A stretch of DNA of 48,417 nucleotides from Pseudonocardiales bacterium. GTDB lineage: Bacteria; Actinomycetota; Actinomycetes; Mycobacteriales; Pseudonocardiaceae. The stretch covers positions 1 through 48,417 of the forward strand of contig JAFATA010000052.1 of assembly GCA_019244165.1 (NCBI GenBank), written 5' to 3'. Below are positions 1 to 7,911 of the stretch, in pieces. The notes below the pieces were generated by a model. That model searched no databases and was not told the DNA's origin. It saw nothing but the letters and a program-made list of their open reading frames with translations. Each line of letters starts with the position of its first letter. Position 1 is the stretch's first letter. The position numbers and the translations under genes were made by a program.

Positions 1-177
1 AACGCCGACAACCTGCCCGTCCGTAAATACCAAGACCTCCTCAATCACCTCGCCACGCTCGACCGACAGACCATCGTCTTCGGCGGGCAGAAAATCGAGC
101 AGCTCACCACCCCCACCCCCGTCCAGCGCCGCGCCTTCGAACTACTCGGCGCCCCCGTGCCACTCACCCTCCAGTAG
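1..177 (+). CDS. C-terminal end of a gene cut by the window start, possibly a transposase
   Basis: Frame 1 is open from the first base to a TAG at 175-177 and gives 58 residues ending in VPLTLQ. The stretch PTPVQRRAFELLG near the end resembles the tail of IS1634/IS4-type transposases as I remember them, but no catalytic residue lies inside the window, so this is only a suggestion. A transposase remnant would fit the edge of an integrative element. It could equally be the end of an unrelated cytoplasmic protein. Confidence 0.35.
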   Translation, partial: NADNLPVRKYQDLLNHLATLDRQTIVFGGQKIEQLTTPTPVQRRAFELLGAPVPLTLQ

Positions 178-707
178 CCAGCAACCGCCACCCGTACACC
201 GCCACTCACAGCTCATCGGCCCAGGCCAGCCCCCTAACACCACTGTCAAGATCAAGCAAGTTCGGACTACAGAAAGATGAGCCCCCAGCGGCGCCCCGTT
301 GGCACTAACTCAGTCGGGAACCAGCCACATGAATCGAGGGAAAGACGCCTCGACCAACAGCGGGGCCTGAGTTGCAAGCAGGTGCTGCGAGACCTGCTGC
401 CCTCGCAGAGGCCGCCGCACCCGTCGCTGGCCACCGCAACGGCCCGCGAGGCCGGCCCGCGCGAGCACGGCCGCCAGGCCGCGCGCAGCACGCGGGACCG
501 GCCCGGCGGGCACGCGAGTCGGACGACGGGCTCAGCCCCGTCCGCGCCGCCGTCAGGCGGCGTGCTTGATCCTGTACAGGCGAATTCGGCAATGCATGAT
601 TGTGACACTTTGTGATCAAGGTGTGACGCTGTGTATCGAGATGCGTAGCGCGTGCCGTACTGGTGTCACTACCCTTGCCGGTCGGTCCCGTGGGAGCAGG
701 TGGGTTG
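178..707. other. Gap without a recognisable gene
   Basis: Several open frames of about 60-130 codons overlap each other on both strands here, as expected for DNA of this GC content. None has a convincing ribosome binding site or a family pattern I recognise. No tRNA-like fold was seen that could mark the left attachment site of the neighbouring integrative element. Confidence 0.5.
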
Positions 708-1628
708 CTAGCTGGGGGGCTCGGTTGGCTCGCGCGGTGTTGTCGGGTGGACGGGTGTGCCGCCGTCCCAGAGGTGTTCGAGGTGGGCGACGTATTGGTC
801 GAAGGGTCCGTCGTCGTGGAGGCGGCGGAGGTGGAAGGTCAGGCTGCCGTGTCCGAGGCGTTCGGCGATGTGTTCGCAGACCAGGGCTTCGCGGTCGAAG
901 CGGAAGATGGATCGTGAGACGTGTGCTTCGGCGTTGGCGTCGGAGTATCTGACTTCGATTCCGGGGACGGGGCCGAGTGTGGCGAGTTCGTCGAGGGTGA
1001 TGTGGATGCGGGTGTTGAGGGTGAGTGGGGCGTTTTCGATTCGTTCGCGTCGGCGGGTGACCTCACCGTCGGGGTTGCCCAGGAGGATACGGACGCGGAC
1101 GCCGGCCTCGGCCTTTTCCCGGAGCGTCTCGCTGAAGTGGGGTCGTTCGGTCCAGAAGAAGTAATTCGTGTATCCACCGAGTGTGATGTCGGATTTCGCG
1201 CCTGCGATGAGCTGGTCCCACAACTCTCTGGGCACGTTGGAGCGTCGCGGGAACACGTCGAGGATTTCTCGGTCGCTGCGTTTCTGGTAGCGCCGGATGA
1301 GTTCGGTGATGAGCACGTCGTCGGGGAGGCGTGCCGGGTCGGCGTGCTGCTGGAGTTGGTGCAGGTCGGCCTCGCTGGGTACCCACAGGCCGAGTTGCCG
1401 CCGGACCTCCAGCAAGGGGAGGTCGAATGCGGCTGCGATGTTCTCGGCGATGGGGTTGGGGACTTCGTACTGGCCGCGTTCGTAGGCGGAGACCCGGACC
1501 TGGTTGACCTCAAGCTGGCGGGCGAGGTCGCTTCCGCTCCAGCCTCTGGCCTCGCGCTGGGTGCGTAGCCAGGCGCCTGCCTGCCGCAGGCGCTCTTGGC
1601 GTTCTTGCTGATCTTCCTCTTTGCTCAT
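708..1628 (-). CDS. XRE-family transcriptional regulator with C-terminal DUF5919/PLD-like domain
   Basis: The 306-residue protein starts with a charged tail and then a helix-turn-helix of the Cro/CI type at about residues 16-75, including the segment LARQLEVNQVRVSAYERG. The rest, about 120-290, looks like the domain called DUF5919, which is related to phospholipase D-like folds. It contains the segment RVRILLGNPDG and a late His-containing block (EAHVSRSIFRFDRE), but I do not see a full HKD catalytic motif. The gene is divergent from the integrative element genes across a 250-base gap with a promoter. That position suggests it regulates the element or belongs to it. DNA binding is well supported; the role of the C-terminal domain is not known to me. 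Confidence 0.75.
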   Translation of the reverse strand: MSKEEDQQERQERLRQAGAWLRTQREARGWSGSDLARQLEVNQVRVSAYERGQYEVPNPIAENIAAAFDLPLLEVRRQLGLWVPSEADLHQLQQHADPARLPDDVLITELIRRYQKRSDREILDVFPRRSNVPRELWDQLIAGAKSDITLGGYTNYFFWTERPHFSETLREKAEAGVRVRILLGNPDGEVTRRRERIENAPLTLNTRIHITLDELATLGPVPGIEVRYSDANAEAHVSRSIFRFDREALVCEHIAERLGHGSLTFHLRRLHDDGPFDQYVAHLEHLWDGGTPVHPTTPREPTEPPS

Positions 1629-1732
1629 GCGGTAGCCCTTCCGCGTCTGCCGTGTGCGATCTGACCAGCAACCTTACGCCCGCCATCGTCCGGCTCGGGG
1701 CGTCCCGGCTCGACCACAGTCACCTCTAACGC

Positions 1733-1760
1733 TTGACGTCTGAGGCTAAAGGTGTAACAT
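1733..1760 (+). promoter_or_regulatory. Sigma70-type promoter for the element operon
   Basis: TTGACG at 1733-1738 and TAACAT at 1755-1760 are separated by 16 bases. The pair lies in the divergent gap between the XRE regulator and the first plus-strand gene of the element, leaving an untranslated leader of about 115 bases. It is the clearest promoter-like sequence in this part. The XRE protein is a plausible repressor here, by inference only. Confidence 0.5.
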
Positions 1761-1879
1761 CAGTAGCTAGAGCGACGACTGTAATGCAGGGACACCACAG
1801 ACATCGCCAGAGAGCAGAAGGCCCCGGCGGTGCCGCAACACCGTCCGGGGCCACACATCGAGCCACCTTAGGAGCATCG

Positions 1880-2182
1880 ATGCAGGTTGAGCATACCCGG
1901 ATGTACCGGGTACGGGACGTAGCCAAGCACTTCGACGTGTCGACTACGACGATCTACCGGGCGATCGAGTCTGGTCAACTGGCTGCGCTGAAAATCGGCA
2001 CCGGCCAAGGCGCGTTACGGATCACCGGCGCAGCAGTGGCGGCCTACGCCAAAGCCTGCGCACACGCCACCAACGACCCGCTCATGACCGGCACGGCATC
2101 CGCCAGCGGTCAGGACTCGACGGTGACATCGGCGGGCGCTCGCCGCGCCCGGGCCGCGCCACCTCGCGCCCACCGTCGATGA
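1880..2182 (+). CDS. Excisionase-like helix-turn-helix protein
   Basis: An ATG at 1880 is preceded by AGGAG at 1870-1874. The 100-residue product contains a MerR/Xis-type helix-turn-helix at about 7-60: MYRVRDVAKHFDVSTTTIYR, then an Ile-Glu-Ser-Gly-Gln turn and LAALKIG. The last 35 residues are low-complexity and basic. An upstream in-frame start at 1733 overlaps the promoter and is not credible. It is the first gene of the element operon. Besides an excision factor it could be a small DNA-binding regulator, since a second and more typical excisionase lies next to the integrase at 7668. Confidence 0.65.
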   Translation: MQVEHTRMYRVRDVAKHFDVSTTTIYRAIESGQLAALKIGTGQGALRITGAAVAAYAKACAHATNDPLMTGTASASGQDSTVTSAGARRARAAPPRAHRR

Positions 2183-2230
2183 AACGCCACGACCGGGCAT
2201 GACAGGAATCCAGGAAGAGAGGATTTGATC

Positions 2231-2716
2231 ATGGGTGCGCCCAGGAACATGCGATTGTCAGTGAATTTCGATGAGTGGTTTCCGCAGGGCCTGTACTTGG
2301 TAGGAGAGATCCAGCCGGTCACCGAGTACCAGTCGCCCGAGGACAAGGCCCGCAACCGTCCGGTGCGGCCTCGCATCGATGAGGTAAGCGGCCTGCCCCT
2401 GTTCCGGGGGACGTTCGCCGACCCTGCGGCGGAGAAGGACCGGGAGAAGTCGGTCACGGTCGAGTTCGCCTGCGCTCATCAGCCGGTGCCACCACAGGCG
2501 GTGGCGGGGATGCCGTTTCGGCCAGTGGTGCTGGAGGGCATGACCGTCCAACCCCGTGCGGAGGCCTCCGGCCAAGCCAAGTGGATCACCTGGGTGATCC
2601 GGGCCACTGGCATGACCACACCCAACACCACGGCCAGCGTGACCCCAGCCAGCAAACCAGCGCCGAGCAAGCCTACTGCCGGCACGGCTGAGACGACCAG
2701 CAGGGCGGCGGCATGA
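2231..2716 (+). CDS. Plasmid replication/integration/excision activator, Pra-like
   Basis: The start ATG at 2231 follows a purine-rich AGGAAGAGAGGA. The 161-residue protein has the layout of the activator family found in pSAM2-like elements: an N-terminal segment SVNFDEWFPQGLYLVGEIQPV, a central RNRPVRPRIDEVSGLPL, then VTVEFACAHQPVPP and PFRPVVLEGMTVQPR, ending in WVIRATG. A Thr/Pro/Ala-rich tail of about 35 residues follows. In pSAM2, Pra controls expression of rep, xis and int. Here the gene sits near the head of the operon ahead of the transfer and replication genes, which fits that role. The family match is from memory of pattern, not a search. Confidence 0.7.
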   Translation: MGAPRNMRLSVNFDEWFPQGLYLVGEIQPVTEYQSPEDKARNRPVRPRIDEVSGLPLFRGTFADPAAEKDREKSVTVEFACAHQPVPPQAVAGMPFRPVVLEGMTVQPRAEASGQAKWITWVIRATGMTTPNTTASVTPASKPAPSKPTAGTAETTSRAAA

Positions 2717-2751
2717 CCCGTCCTGACCAGGGTCGTCAGCGCAGAGGAGGA

Positions 2752-3015
2752 ATGATGACCGAGACTGAGTCCACTGAGCCAGATCCGCCACGGATGTTGG
2801 CGGAGGCCGGTGAGGTGTTGTGGCGCATGCGCCCGAATGAGCAGGCGCCGCTGACGGAGTGGGTGGCGTACTACCAGAAATCAGCGGTGATCTATGACGG
2901 GATCGCCGAGACCGACCAGCATCACCACCATGAGGCACTGTACATGGCCGGGCAGGCGCGTCAGCGCGCCGGGGAAATCGAAACCCGAATCCGCGAAACA
3001 CGCCAACACCACTAA
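2752..3015 (+). CDS. AMED_5909-type small protein
   Basis: A GAGGAGG box at 2743-2750 precedes two adjacent ATG codons at 2752 and 2755, and either could be used. The 87-residue product contains MLAEAGEVLWRMRPNE, WVAYYQKSAVIY and a His-rich segment DQHHHHEALYMAGQARQRAG. It matches my recollection of a short family named after AMED_5909 that occurs inside actinomycete integrative elements, with no known function. It looks helical and cytoplasmic. Its place between the activator and the transfer genes makes it part of the element operon. Confidence 0.6.
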   Translation: MMTETESTEPDPPRMLAEAGEVLWRMRPNEQAPLTEWVAYYQKSAVIYDGIAETDQHHHHEALYMAGQARQRAGEIETRIRETRQHH

Positions 3016-3063
3016 CACGCGTGGTGGACGCCATCACGGCGCCGGGAGGGGAGGTGAAAGGTG

Positions 3064-3237
3064 ATGGGCTGGGGTAAGCGGTGGGCTGAATCCCGGGAAC
3101 GACGGCGGGCACAACGAGAACGGGAACGAGCACGGGTCCGCCTGACCTTCCAGCGCTGCCGCCGATGCCGACGCTCCACGCTGCTGCCAGTCAGCACAGA
3201 GCGCCCACTCTGCGGTGGTTGCTACGACCAGCAATAA
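3064..3237 (+). CDS. Small Arg-rich zinc-ribbon protein
   Basis: This 57-residue reading frame starts at ATG 3064 behind GGGAGGGGAGG at about 3047-3056. The N-terminal half is a highly charged helix (RERRRAQRERERARVR). The C-terminal half carries CRRC and CGGC pairs about 20 residues apart, the pattern of a four-cysteine zinc ribbon. Such proteins often bind nucleic acid, but no function is known for this one. The next gene at 3402 also encodes a short two-pair cysteine protein. Confidence 0.6.
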   Translation: MGWGKRWAESRERRRAQRERERARVRLTFQRCRRCRRSTLLPVSTERPLCGGCYDQQ

Positions 3238-3289
3238 CCACTCACCACACCACCAAGATTCGGAAGGAAATTTTCACGCACCCAGGGTG

Positions 3290-3380
3290 GTGCGGTAATA
3301 CCGCACGCCCTCACCACACACAACAACGGCGTAGGCGCAGAAGCGGAATCTCGGGCTACCAACCTTCTCCGCTTCTGCGC
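3290..3380. repeat. Two strong hairpins in the gap before the transfer gene
   Basis: The first hairpin has 7-base arms GTGCGGT (3290-3296) and ACCGCAC (3300-3306) around a 3-base loop, with further pairing outside. The second has perfect 13-base arms at 3335-3347 and 3368-3380 around a 20-base loop. They fill a 164-base non-coding gap inside the element operon and lie 22 bases before the next start codon. Possible roles are an attenuator, an origin or a transfer locus; the sequence alone does not decide. Confidence 0.6.
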
Positions 3381-3401
3381 TGCCCACTCAGGGAGTGAAC
3401 A

Positions 3402-3611
3402 ATGAACACCCTAAACACACCGGTGACCCGCACCGCAAGCGGGGTCACCCGAAGGAATGCGCGCAACCGTGGGAAATGCCCACGCTGCCACCAGGTCGGC
3501 ACCCTCAACTCGGATTCGATCGTGTGTGACCGGTGCGCGAGCACGCGGCCACCGACCACCATCACCGTGACCGTCGCGGTCACCCTCGCTCTGCTCGGGG
3601 GTGGTCGGTGA
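3402..3611 (+). CDS. Small two-CxxC protein with hydrophobic tail
   Basis: ATG 3402 opens a 69-residue frame with CPRC at residues 26-29 and CDRC at 42-45, a compact zinc ribbon. It ends in a hydrophobic stretch (TITVTVAVTLALLGG) that may be one membrane span. The stop TGA overlaps the next start in a TGATG arrangement at 3609-3613, so translation is probably coupled to the DNA translocase. A small membrane-bound partner of the translocase is a fair guess but not shown. Confidence 0.55.
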   Translation: MNTLNTPVTRTASGVTRRNARNRGKCPRCHQVGTLNSDSIVCDRCASTRPPTTITVTVAVTLALLGGGR

Positions 3612-5170
3612 TGGACGCACACACGATCGGAATGCTCCTGCTGGGCGGCCTGGGGCTGGGCGCGGTGGTATGGGTGCTACACAAGATCGGTAAAGCCCTC
3701 ATCGCGATGTTCGAAGCCCTCGCGGCGATGGCCGTAGTGTTCGTGGCGCTGTGGTGGCTGCTCAAGGCCCTGGTGTGGCTGTTTACCCAGGTCGTGACCT
3801 ACTGGCGGACCAGCCTAACCCTGCTGGTGCTGATGGCGTGGTGGCAGTGGTGGGGCTGGCCGTCCCTAGCTCTGACCCTGAGCGTGATCACTGTGGTGCT
3901 CGGGGTGTGGCGGTGGATCAATGTCTTGTCTTTCGACACCTGGGCGGGTCGGTGGCTGAGGGCTTGGTGGCTGCGTTGGACGATCTACTCCCCGAAGCTG
4001 CCCGACTGGCTGCACGCCTGCGGCCTGAGCATCACTGACGGCGCCACCCCGATGGTGATGGTCAACCTGGTGGGACGCAACAAGATCCGCCGTCATCGGC
4101 ACCAGCCCAACATCCGGGTGCCGAAGATCCTCGGTGTCAAATCCGGTGCTTCCTGGGATGAGGTCCGGGTCCGGCTGGTGGCGGGACAGAAACCGGAAGA
4201 CTTCGACACCGCCACCCGCGCCCTGGCCTGCACCAGGGGCGTGACCCGCTGCCAAATCCGTGAACTGGCCCCCAATGTGGTCTCGATTGATTTCCAGCGT
4301 CGCAACCTGCTCACCACCCCCGTCACCTGTCCCGAACTCACCACCCTCGACGGTGCGTCGGTGGAGTTGCGGCGGGTCTGGGCCGGGCGCACCGAATACG
4401 GGCAGGACTGGTTCGTGCCTTTCACGGGCTCGGCGAGTCACACGTTGACGGCGGGTGCGAGTGGGGCGGGCAAGAATTCGGTGATGTGGTGCCCATTGGT
4501 CTCGATTGCTCCCGCCCTCCGCGACGGACTGGTCCGCGTCTCCGGAATCGACCCCAAGGGCATGGAACTCGCTTATGGGCGGGGGATCTTCCACCGCTAC
4601 GCCGTCACTGGCACCGAAGCACTCCACCTCCTCGATGAACTCATCGCCACGATGCAGGTGCGGAAAACCGAATTCGCCGGCCACGTCCGCTCGGTGCCCC
4701 TCAGCCGTGAGCACCCGCTGGAGCTGCTGGAGTTCGACGAAATCGGCGCGCTCACCAAATACATTGACCGCAAGACCCGCGAGGCCATCACCGAACGCGT
4801 CGCATTACTCACCACCCAAGGCCGGGCCTTGGGATTCACCGTCCGCGGTTACGTGCAGGAACCCACCAAAGACACCGTGCCGGTGCGCGAGTTGTTTCCT
4901 CGCCGGATCTGCCTGCGCGTCACCGCCAAATCCCACGTGGGCATGGTCCTGGGCGACCAGGCCTACGAACGAGGGGCGTGGGCCAACCGGATCAGCGAAG
5001 CCGAGGCTGGTGTCGGGTATGTGTTCGGTGAAGGAATCCGCGAACCCCTGCGCATCCGCGCCGGCTGGGTCCCCGACGAGACGATCAAACAGCTCGAAGC
5101 GTTCGTCACCCACGGCGGCACCACCGTCCTGCCCTTGCCTGCTGGCACCCAGGGGGGTGCGGCGGCATGA
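3611..5170 (+). CDS. FtsK/SpoIIIE-type conjugal DNA translocase
   Basis: This 519-residue protein has hydrophobic N-terminal segments at about 6-30, 36-62 and 75-105, then a P-loop ATPase domain. The Walker A motif GASGAGKNS is at about residue 283; the residue normally Ser/Thr after Lys is Asn, followed by Ser. Walker B is ELLEFDE near 370. Proteins of this type (TraSA, TraB) pump double-stranded DNA between mycelial cells in actinomycete integrative elements, so it is the transfer gene of this element. The start at 3611 overlaps the preceding stop; the longer open frame from 3533 runs through that gene and is rejected. It overlaps the following gene by four bases. Confidence 0.85.
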   Translation: MDAHTIGMLLLGGLGLGAVVWVLHKIGKALIAMFEALAAMAVVFVALWWLLKALVWLFTQVVTYWRTSLTLLVLMAWWQWWGWPSLALTLSVITVVLGVWRWINVLSFDTWAGRWLRAWWLRWTIYSPKLPDWLHACGLSITDGATPMVMVNLVGRNKIRRHRHQPNIRVPKILGVKSGASWDEVRVRLVAGQKPEDFDTATRALACTRGVTRCQIRELAPNVVSIDFQRRNLLTTPVTCPELTTLDGASVELRRVWAGRTEYGQDWFVPFTGSASHTLTAGASGAGKNSVMWCPLVSIAPALRDGLVRVSGIDPKGMELAYGRGIFHRYAVTGTEALHLLDELIATMQVRKTEFAGHVRSVPLSREHPLELLEFDEIGALTKYIDRKTREAITERVALLTTQGRALGFTVRGYVQEPTKDTVPVRELFPRRICLRVTAKSHVGMVLGDQAYERGAWANRISEAEAGVGYVFGEGIREPLRIRAGWVPDETIKQLEAFVTHGGTTVLPLPAGTQGGAAA

Positions 5171-5562
5171 GCACCGTGATCGACCTGCTGGACGCTCTGC
5201 GGACTCACCTGAACGACTTCGAGCTGCCGCCCCTCGGTTCGGTGCACCTCACCACGTACTCGGGGGGAGCCCAGGTGAGCTTGCAATTGGCCACCCATCA
5301 CCTGTCCGAGATCGCCCGCGGGTTGCTGGCCTGGGCTGACACCCTCACGGAGACCACCGTTGAAGCCTGGCGAGTACCTGATGGGGGCTCCATTCACCTC
5401 TCGGTGGCCGGTCGGCTGTCCGAGGGCATCCAGGCGCAGGTGTACGGCACCCTACCGTGCGCCGAGCGAGGGATCGGCGCCACTCTCGCCCCCGGTGCCA
5501 ACACCACCCTGCCCCTGGCCATCCTGCGGCACCTGGCCACCCCTGGGGAGGTGATCCTCTGA
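5167..5562 (+). CDS. Hypothetical protein between translocase and Rep
   Basis: The 131-residue frame starts with an ATGA overlap with the translocase stop and ends in a TGATG overlap with rep, so three genes are translationally linked. The protein has no membrane span. Its middle reads like beta strands (SVHLTTYSGGAQVSLQLA, SIHLSVAGRLSEG). Short proteins in this position are common in pSAM2-like elements, and I do not know a function. Confidence 0.65.
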   Translation: MSTVIDLLDALRTHLNDFELPPLGSVHLTTYSGGAQVSLQLATHHLSEIARGLLAWADTLTETTVEAWRVPDGGSIHLSVAGRLSEGIQAQVYGTLPCAERGIGATLAPGANTTLPLAILRHLATPGEVIL

Positions 5563-7217
5563 TGGCCGCTACCGAACCCGTCAGCCTGGATGCTGCGCGC
5601 CTGACCCGGGCGCAGCGGGCCGCACTGCCGCTGAGCGCGGAGGTGGTCCAGGCCATCGCCGAGCAGCACGGGGTCTGCACCCGGCCGCTGGCGATGCGCC
5701 GGATCGACACCACCACCGGCCGCGTCGAGATCGTCCCCGTGCCCTGCGGCTCCACCCGGGAAGACCAATGCCGCCCCTGCGCGGAGAAGGCGCGCCGGTT
5801 GCGGATGGCCCAATGCCGCCAGGGCTGGCACCTGGAGACCGAACCCGTCATCCAGCGGGCCACACCCAGTGACGACCACCAGGCACTCATGGCCACCCGC
5901 GCCGACCTCACCGCGGCCTACGCGGAATGCCGCGTGCGGGGTGATGAGGCCTCGTGTGAGCAGATCGCCGACTCGGTTACCGAGCTGGACACCGAACTGC
6001 GCGCTCTGGGCGTGCGGGGCCGGCTCACCCCCTTGGACCCGCCACCCAAGCCGGTCAAGCGCTCCACCCGGCGTCGGCAGGACGCTCCGGACCTGCCCCG
6101 CCGCCCGGTCGAGCGTCGCACGGTGGGTCGGGTGTTCGTCGGGCGCTACCGGCCCTCCACCTTCCTCACCCTCACCCTCGACACCTACGGCAAGGTTGAC
6201 GCTGACGGGGCGGCAGTAGACCCGGACCGCTATGACTATCGGCGGGCTGCCCGGGATGCGATTCATTTCCCGGCCCTGCTGGACCGGTTCTGGCAGAACA
6301 CCCGGCGTTGCGTCGGGTGGGAGGTGCAGTACTTCGGCACCGTCGAACCCCAAAAACGCGGCGCCCCGCACTTCCACGCCGCGATCCGGGGTGCCATCCC
6401 CCGGGCCGAATTACGGGCCATCACCGCCGCCACTTATCACCAGGTGTGGTGGCCAAACCATGACCAGCTCGTCTACAGCGACGGACGGCTACCGGTCTGG
6501 GACGCTCGGGCGAAGGCCTTCACCGACCCCGACACCGGGACGCCCCTGCCCACCTGGGAACAGGCGTGTGAGGAGCTGACCGAGCCCGCCCACGTGGTCC
6601 GCTTCGGGGCACAGGTGCACGTCAAGGGCATCCTGGGTGGTACCGAGGAAGCTGGCCGCCACATCGGCTACCTGACCAAATACCTCACCAAGTCGGTGGG
6701 GCAGGCCGCCGGTCTGGGCGAGCACGCCAGTGACGCCCAGCGGGAGCACGCTCACCGGTTGCACGCCGAACTCGCCACCACCCCGTGCTCACCACGGTGT
6801 GCGGTATGGCTGCTCTACGGCATCCAACCCCACGGCGCCCGACCTTCCACCACCCCGGGGCGCTGCAAGGGCAAGGCCCACCAGCTGGAGCACCTGGGCA
6901 TCGCCGGACGCCGCGTGCTCGTCTCGCGGAAGTGGTCGAACAAGACCCTGCAGGACCACCAGGCTGAGCGCACCGAATTTGTTCGGCAACTCCTCCAGCA
7001 GGCCGGCATCCAGCCCGCCCAGGGCATTGAGGACGGGCCGTACTTGTGGGAACGCACTGCCCCCACCGACCCCGACATCCCACTCCGGCCCCTCCTGCTC
7101 CTGCACGCCATTGCCGAGCGACAGCGATGGAAAGCCGAATACACCGCCGCACAGCTCGCCGCGAACGGCCCGCCACCCGACCAAGACCATTCGGCAACCA
7201 ACGATCAAGCCGCCTGA
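5562..7217 (+). CDS. Rolling-circle replication initiator, RepSA-type
   Basis: This 551-residue protein has cysteine pairs near the N-terminus (CRPCAEKARRLRMAQC) and a replication-initiator core. The histidine-hydrophobic-histidine motif is PHFHAAI at about residue 267. The tyrosine motif is HIGYLTKYLTKS at about 366, with two tyrosines four apart, as in RepSA of pSAM2. It would nick the origin of the excised element and start rolling-circle replication. The start at 5562 overlaps the preceding stop; an extension to 5457 would run through that gene. Its C-terminal region, from GRCKGKAHQ to the end, is repeated in the broken gene just downstream. Confidence 0.85.
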   Translation: MAATEPVSLDAARLTRAQRAALPLSAEVVQAIAEQHGVCTRPLAMRRIDTTTGRVEIVPVPCGSTREDQCRPCAEKARRLRMAQCRQGWHLETEPVIQRATPSDDHQALMATRADLTAAYAECRVRGDEASCEQIADSVTELDTELRALGVRGRLTPLDPPPKPVKRSTRRRQDAPDLPRRPVERRTVGRVFVGRYRPSTFLTLTLDTYGKVDADGAAVDPDRYDYRRAARDAIHFPALLDRFWQNTRRCVGWEVQYFGTVEPQKRGAPHFHAAIRGAIPRAELRAITAATYHQVWWPNHDQLVYSDGRLPVWDARAKAFTDPDTGTPLPTWEQACEELTEPAHVVRFGAQVHVKGILGGTEEAGRHIGYLTKYLTKSVGQAAGLGEHASDAQREHAHRLHAELATTPCSPRCAVWLLYGIQPHGARPSTTPGRCKGKAHQLEHLGIAGRRVLVSRKWSNKTLQDHQAERTEFVRQLLQQAGIQPAQGIEDGPYLWERTAPTDPDIPLRPLLLLHAIAERQRWKAEYTAAQLAANGPPPDQDHSATNDQAA

Positions 7218-7237
7218 AGGGGAACAGGAAGACAGCC

Positions 7238-7655
7238 ATGGACAAGCTGTGGAGCACGCAGGAGCTGGCCAAACTTCCTCGATCTGCCCGTCCAGACTAT
7301 CTATCAGTGCAAAGGCCGGGCACACCGCCGCACCACCCTCGGCCTACCCGGCCGGCGCATCCTGGTCCCCCGCAAATGGTCCGGCAAGACACTGTCCCAC
7401 CACCGGGCGGACCGGATGGCGTTCGTGACACAGGCCTTAGCGGCCATCGGCATCCAGAAACCCGCCTCGGACACATCTCAGCTGATCTGGCGCAAAGTCG
7501 CGCACGGGGACCTGCACGCATCACCCCGAGCACACCTCCTCATGCACGCCATCGCCCAACGCATCACCTGGCGAACCGAATACGACCGGGCCATGACGGC
7601 CGCAACCGGCCGACCACCGGGCAACGAAACTTCGGCAACTCCGTTGGCCGCATGA
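7238..7655 (+). pseudogene. Frameshifted chimera of excisionase head and Rep tail
   Basis: ATG 7238 encodes MDKLWSTQELA, the start of an excisionase-type helix-turn-helix, but the frame soon loses sense. One base over, the sequence continues FLDLPVQTIYQCKGRAH, and from there on it is homologous to the tail of the upstream Rep: GRRILVPRKWSGKTLSHH against Rep GRRVLVSRKWSNKTLQDH, then AFVTQALAAIGIQ against EFVRQLLQQAGIQ, LLMHAIAQR against LLLHAIAER, and both end in an Ala-Ala stop. The break falls at GCCAAACTTC near 7270, where one extra base restores nothing downstream. The product is a fusion of an HTH with a duplicated Rep tail, broken by one frameshift. Programmed frameshifting cannot be excluded. 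Confidence 0.75.
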
Positions 7656-7667
7656 GGGGGCAGCAAG

Positions 7668-7865
7668 GTGAGCGACAACGAGTTTGATCGATTGTGGGGA
7701 ATAGGGGACTTGTCGGCGTTCCTTGGTGTCCCTATAGACACAATTCGAGCATGGCGGAAGAGGAACTATGGTCCGCCTGCCCGGAAAGTCGGGAAACACC
7801 TTCGATGGGATCCGTCAAAAGTCCGTGAGTGGTTCAGAAACCTAACAGAGGACGACGCAGCCTAG
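7668..7865 (+). CDS. xis: Excisionase
   Basis: A GTG at 7668 opens a 65-residue protein of the helix-turn-helix excisionase type: LWGIGDLSAFLGVPIDTIRA, then WRKRNYGPPARKVGKHLRW and a closing helix VREWFRNLTE. This is the usual short Xis of actinomycete integrative elements. It would bend DNA at the attachment site and steer the integrase toward excision. It lies 46 bases before the integrase in the same direction, and part of its coding region has lower GC than rep. The start is taken because it follows an AAGG-like site and sets the domain at the N-terminus. Confidence 0.85.
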   Translation: MSDNEFDRLWGIGDLSAFLGVPIDTIRAWRKRNYGPPARKVGKHLRWDPSKVREWFRNLTEDDAA

Positions 7866-7911
7866 ATTGTGTTGATTCTTTCGGAAATTCGACACGCGGG
7901 AGACGACTGTC

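Noticed and set aside
267..619. Overlapping open frames on both strands near the left end
   Set aside because: They shadow one another, are Arg/Ala/Pro-rich and have no ribosome binding site or family pattern.
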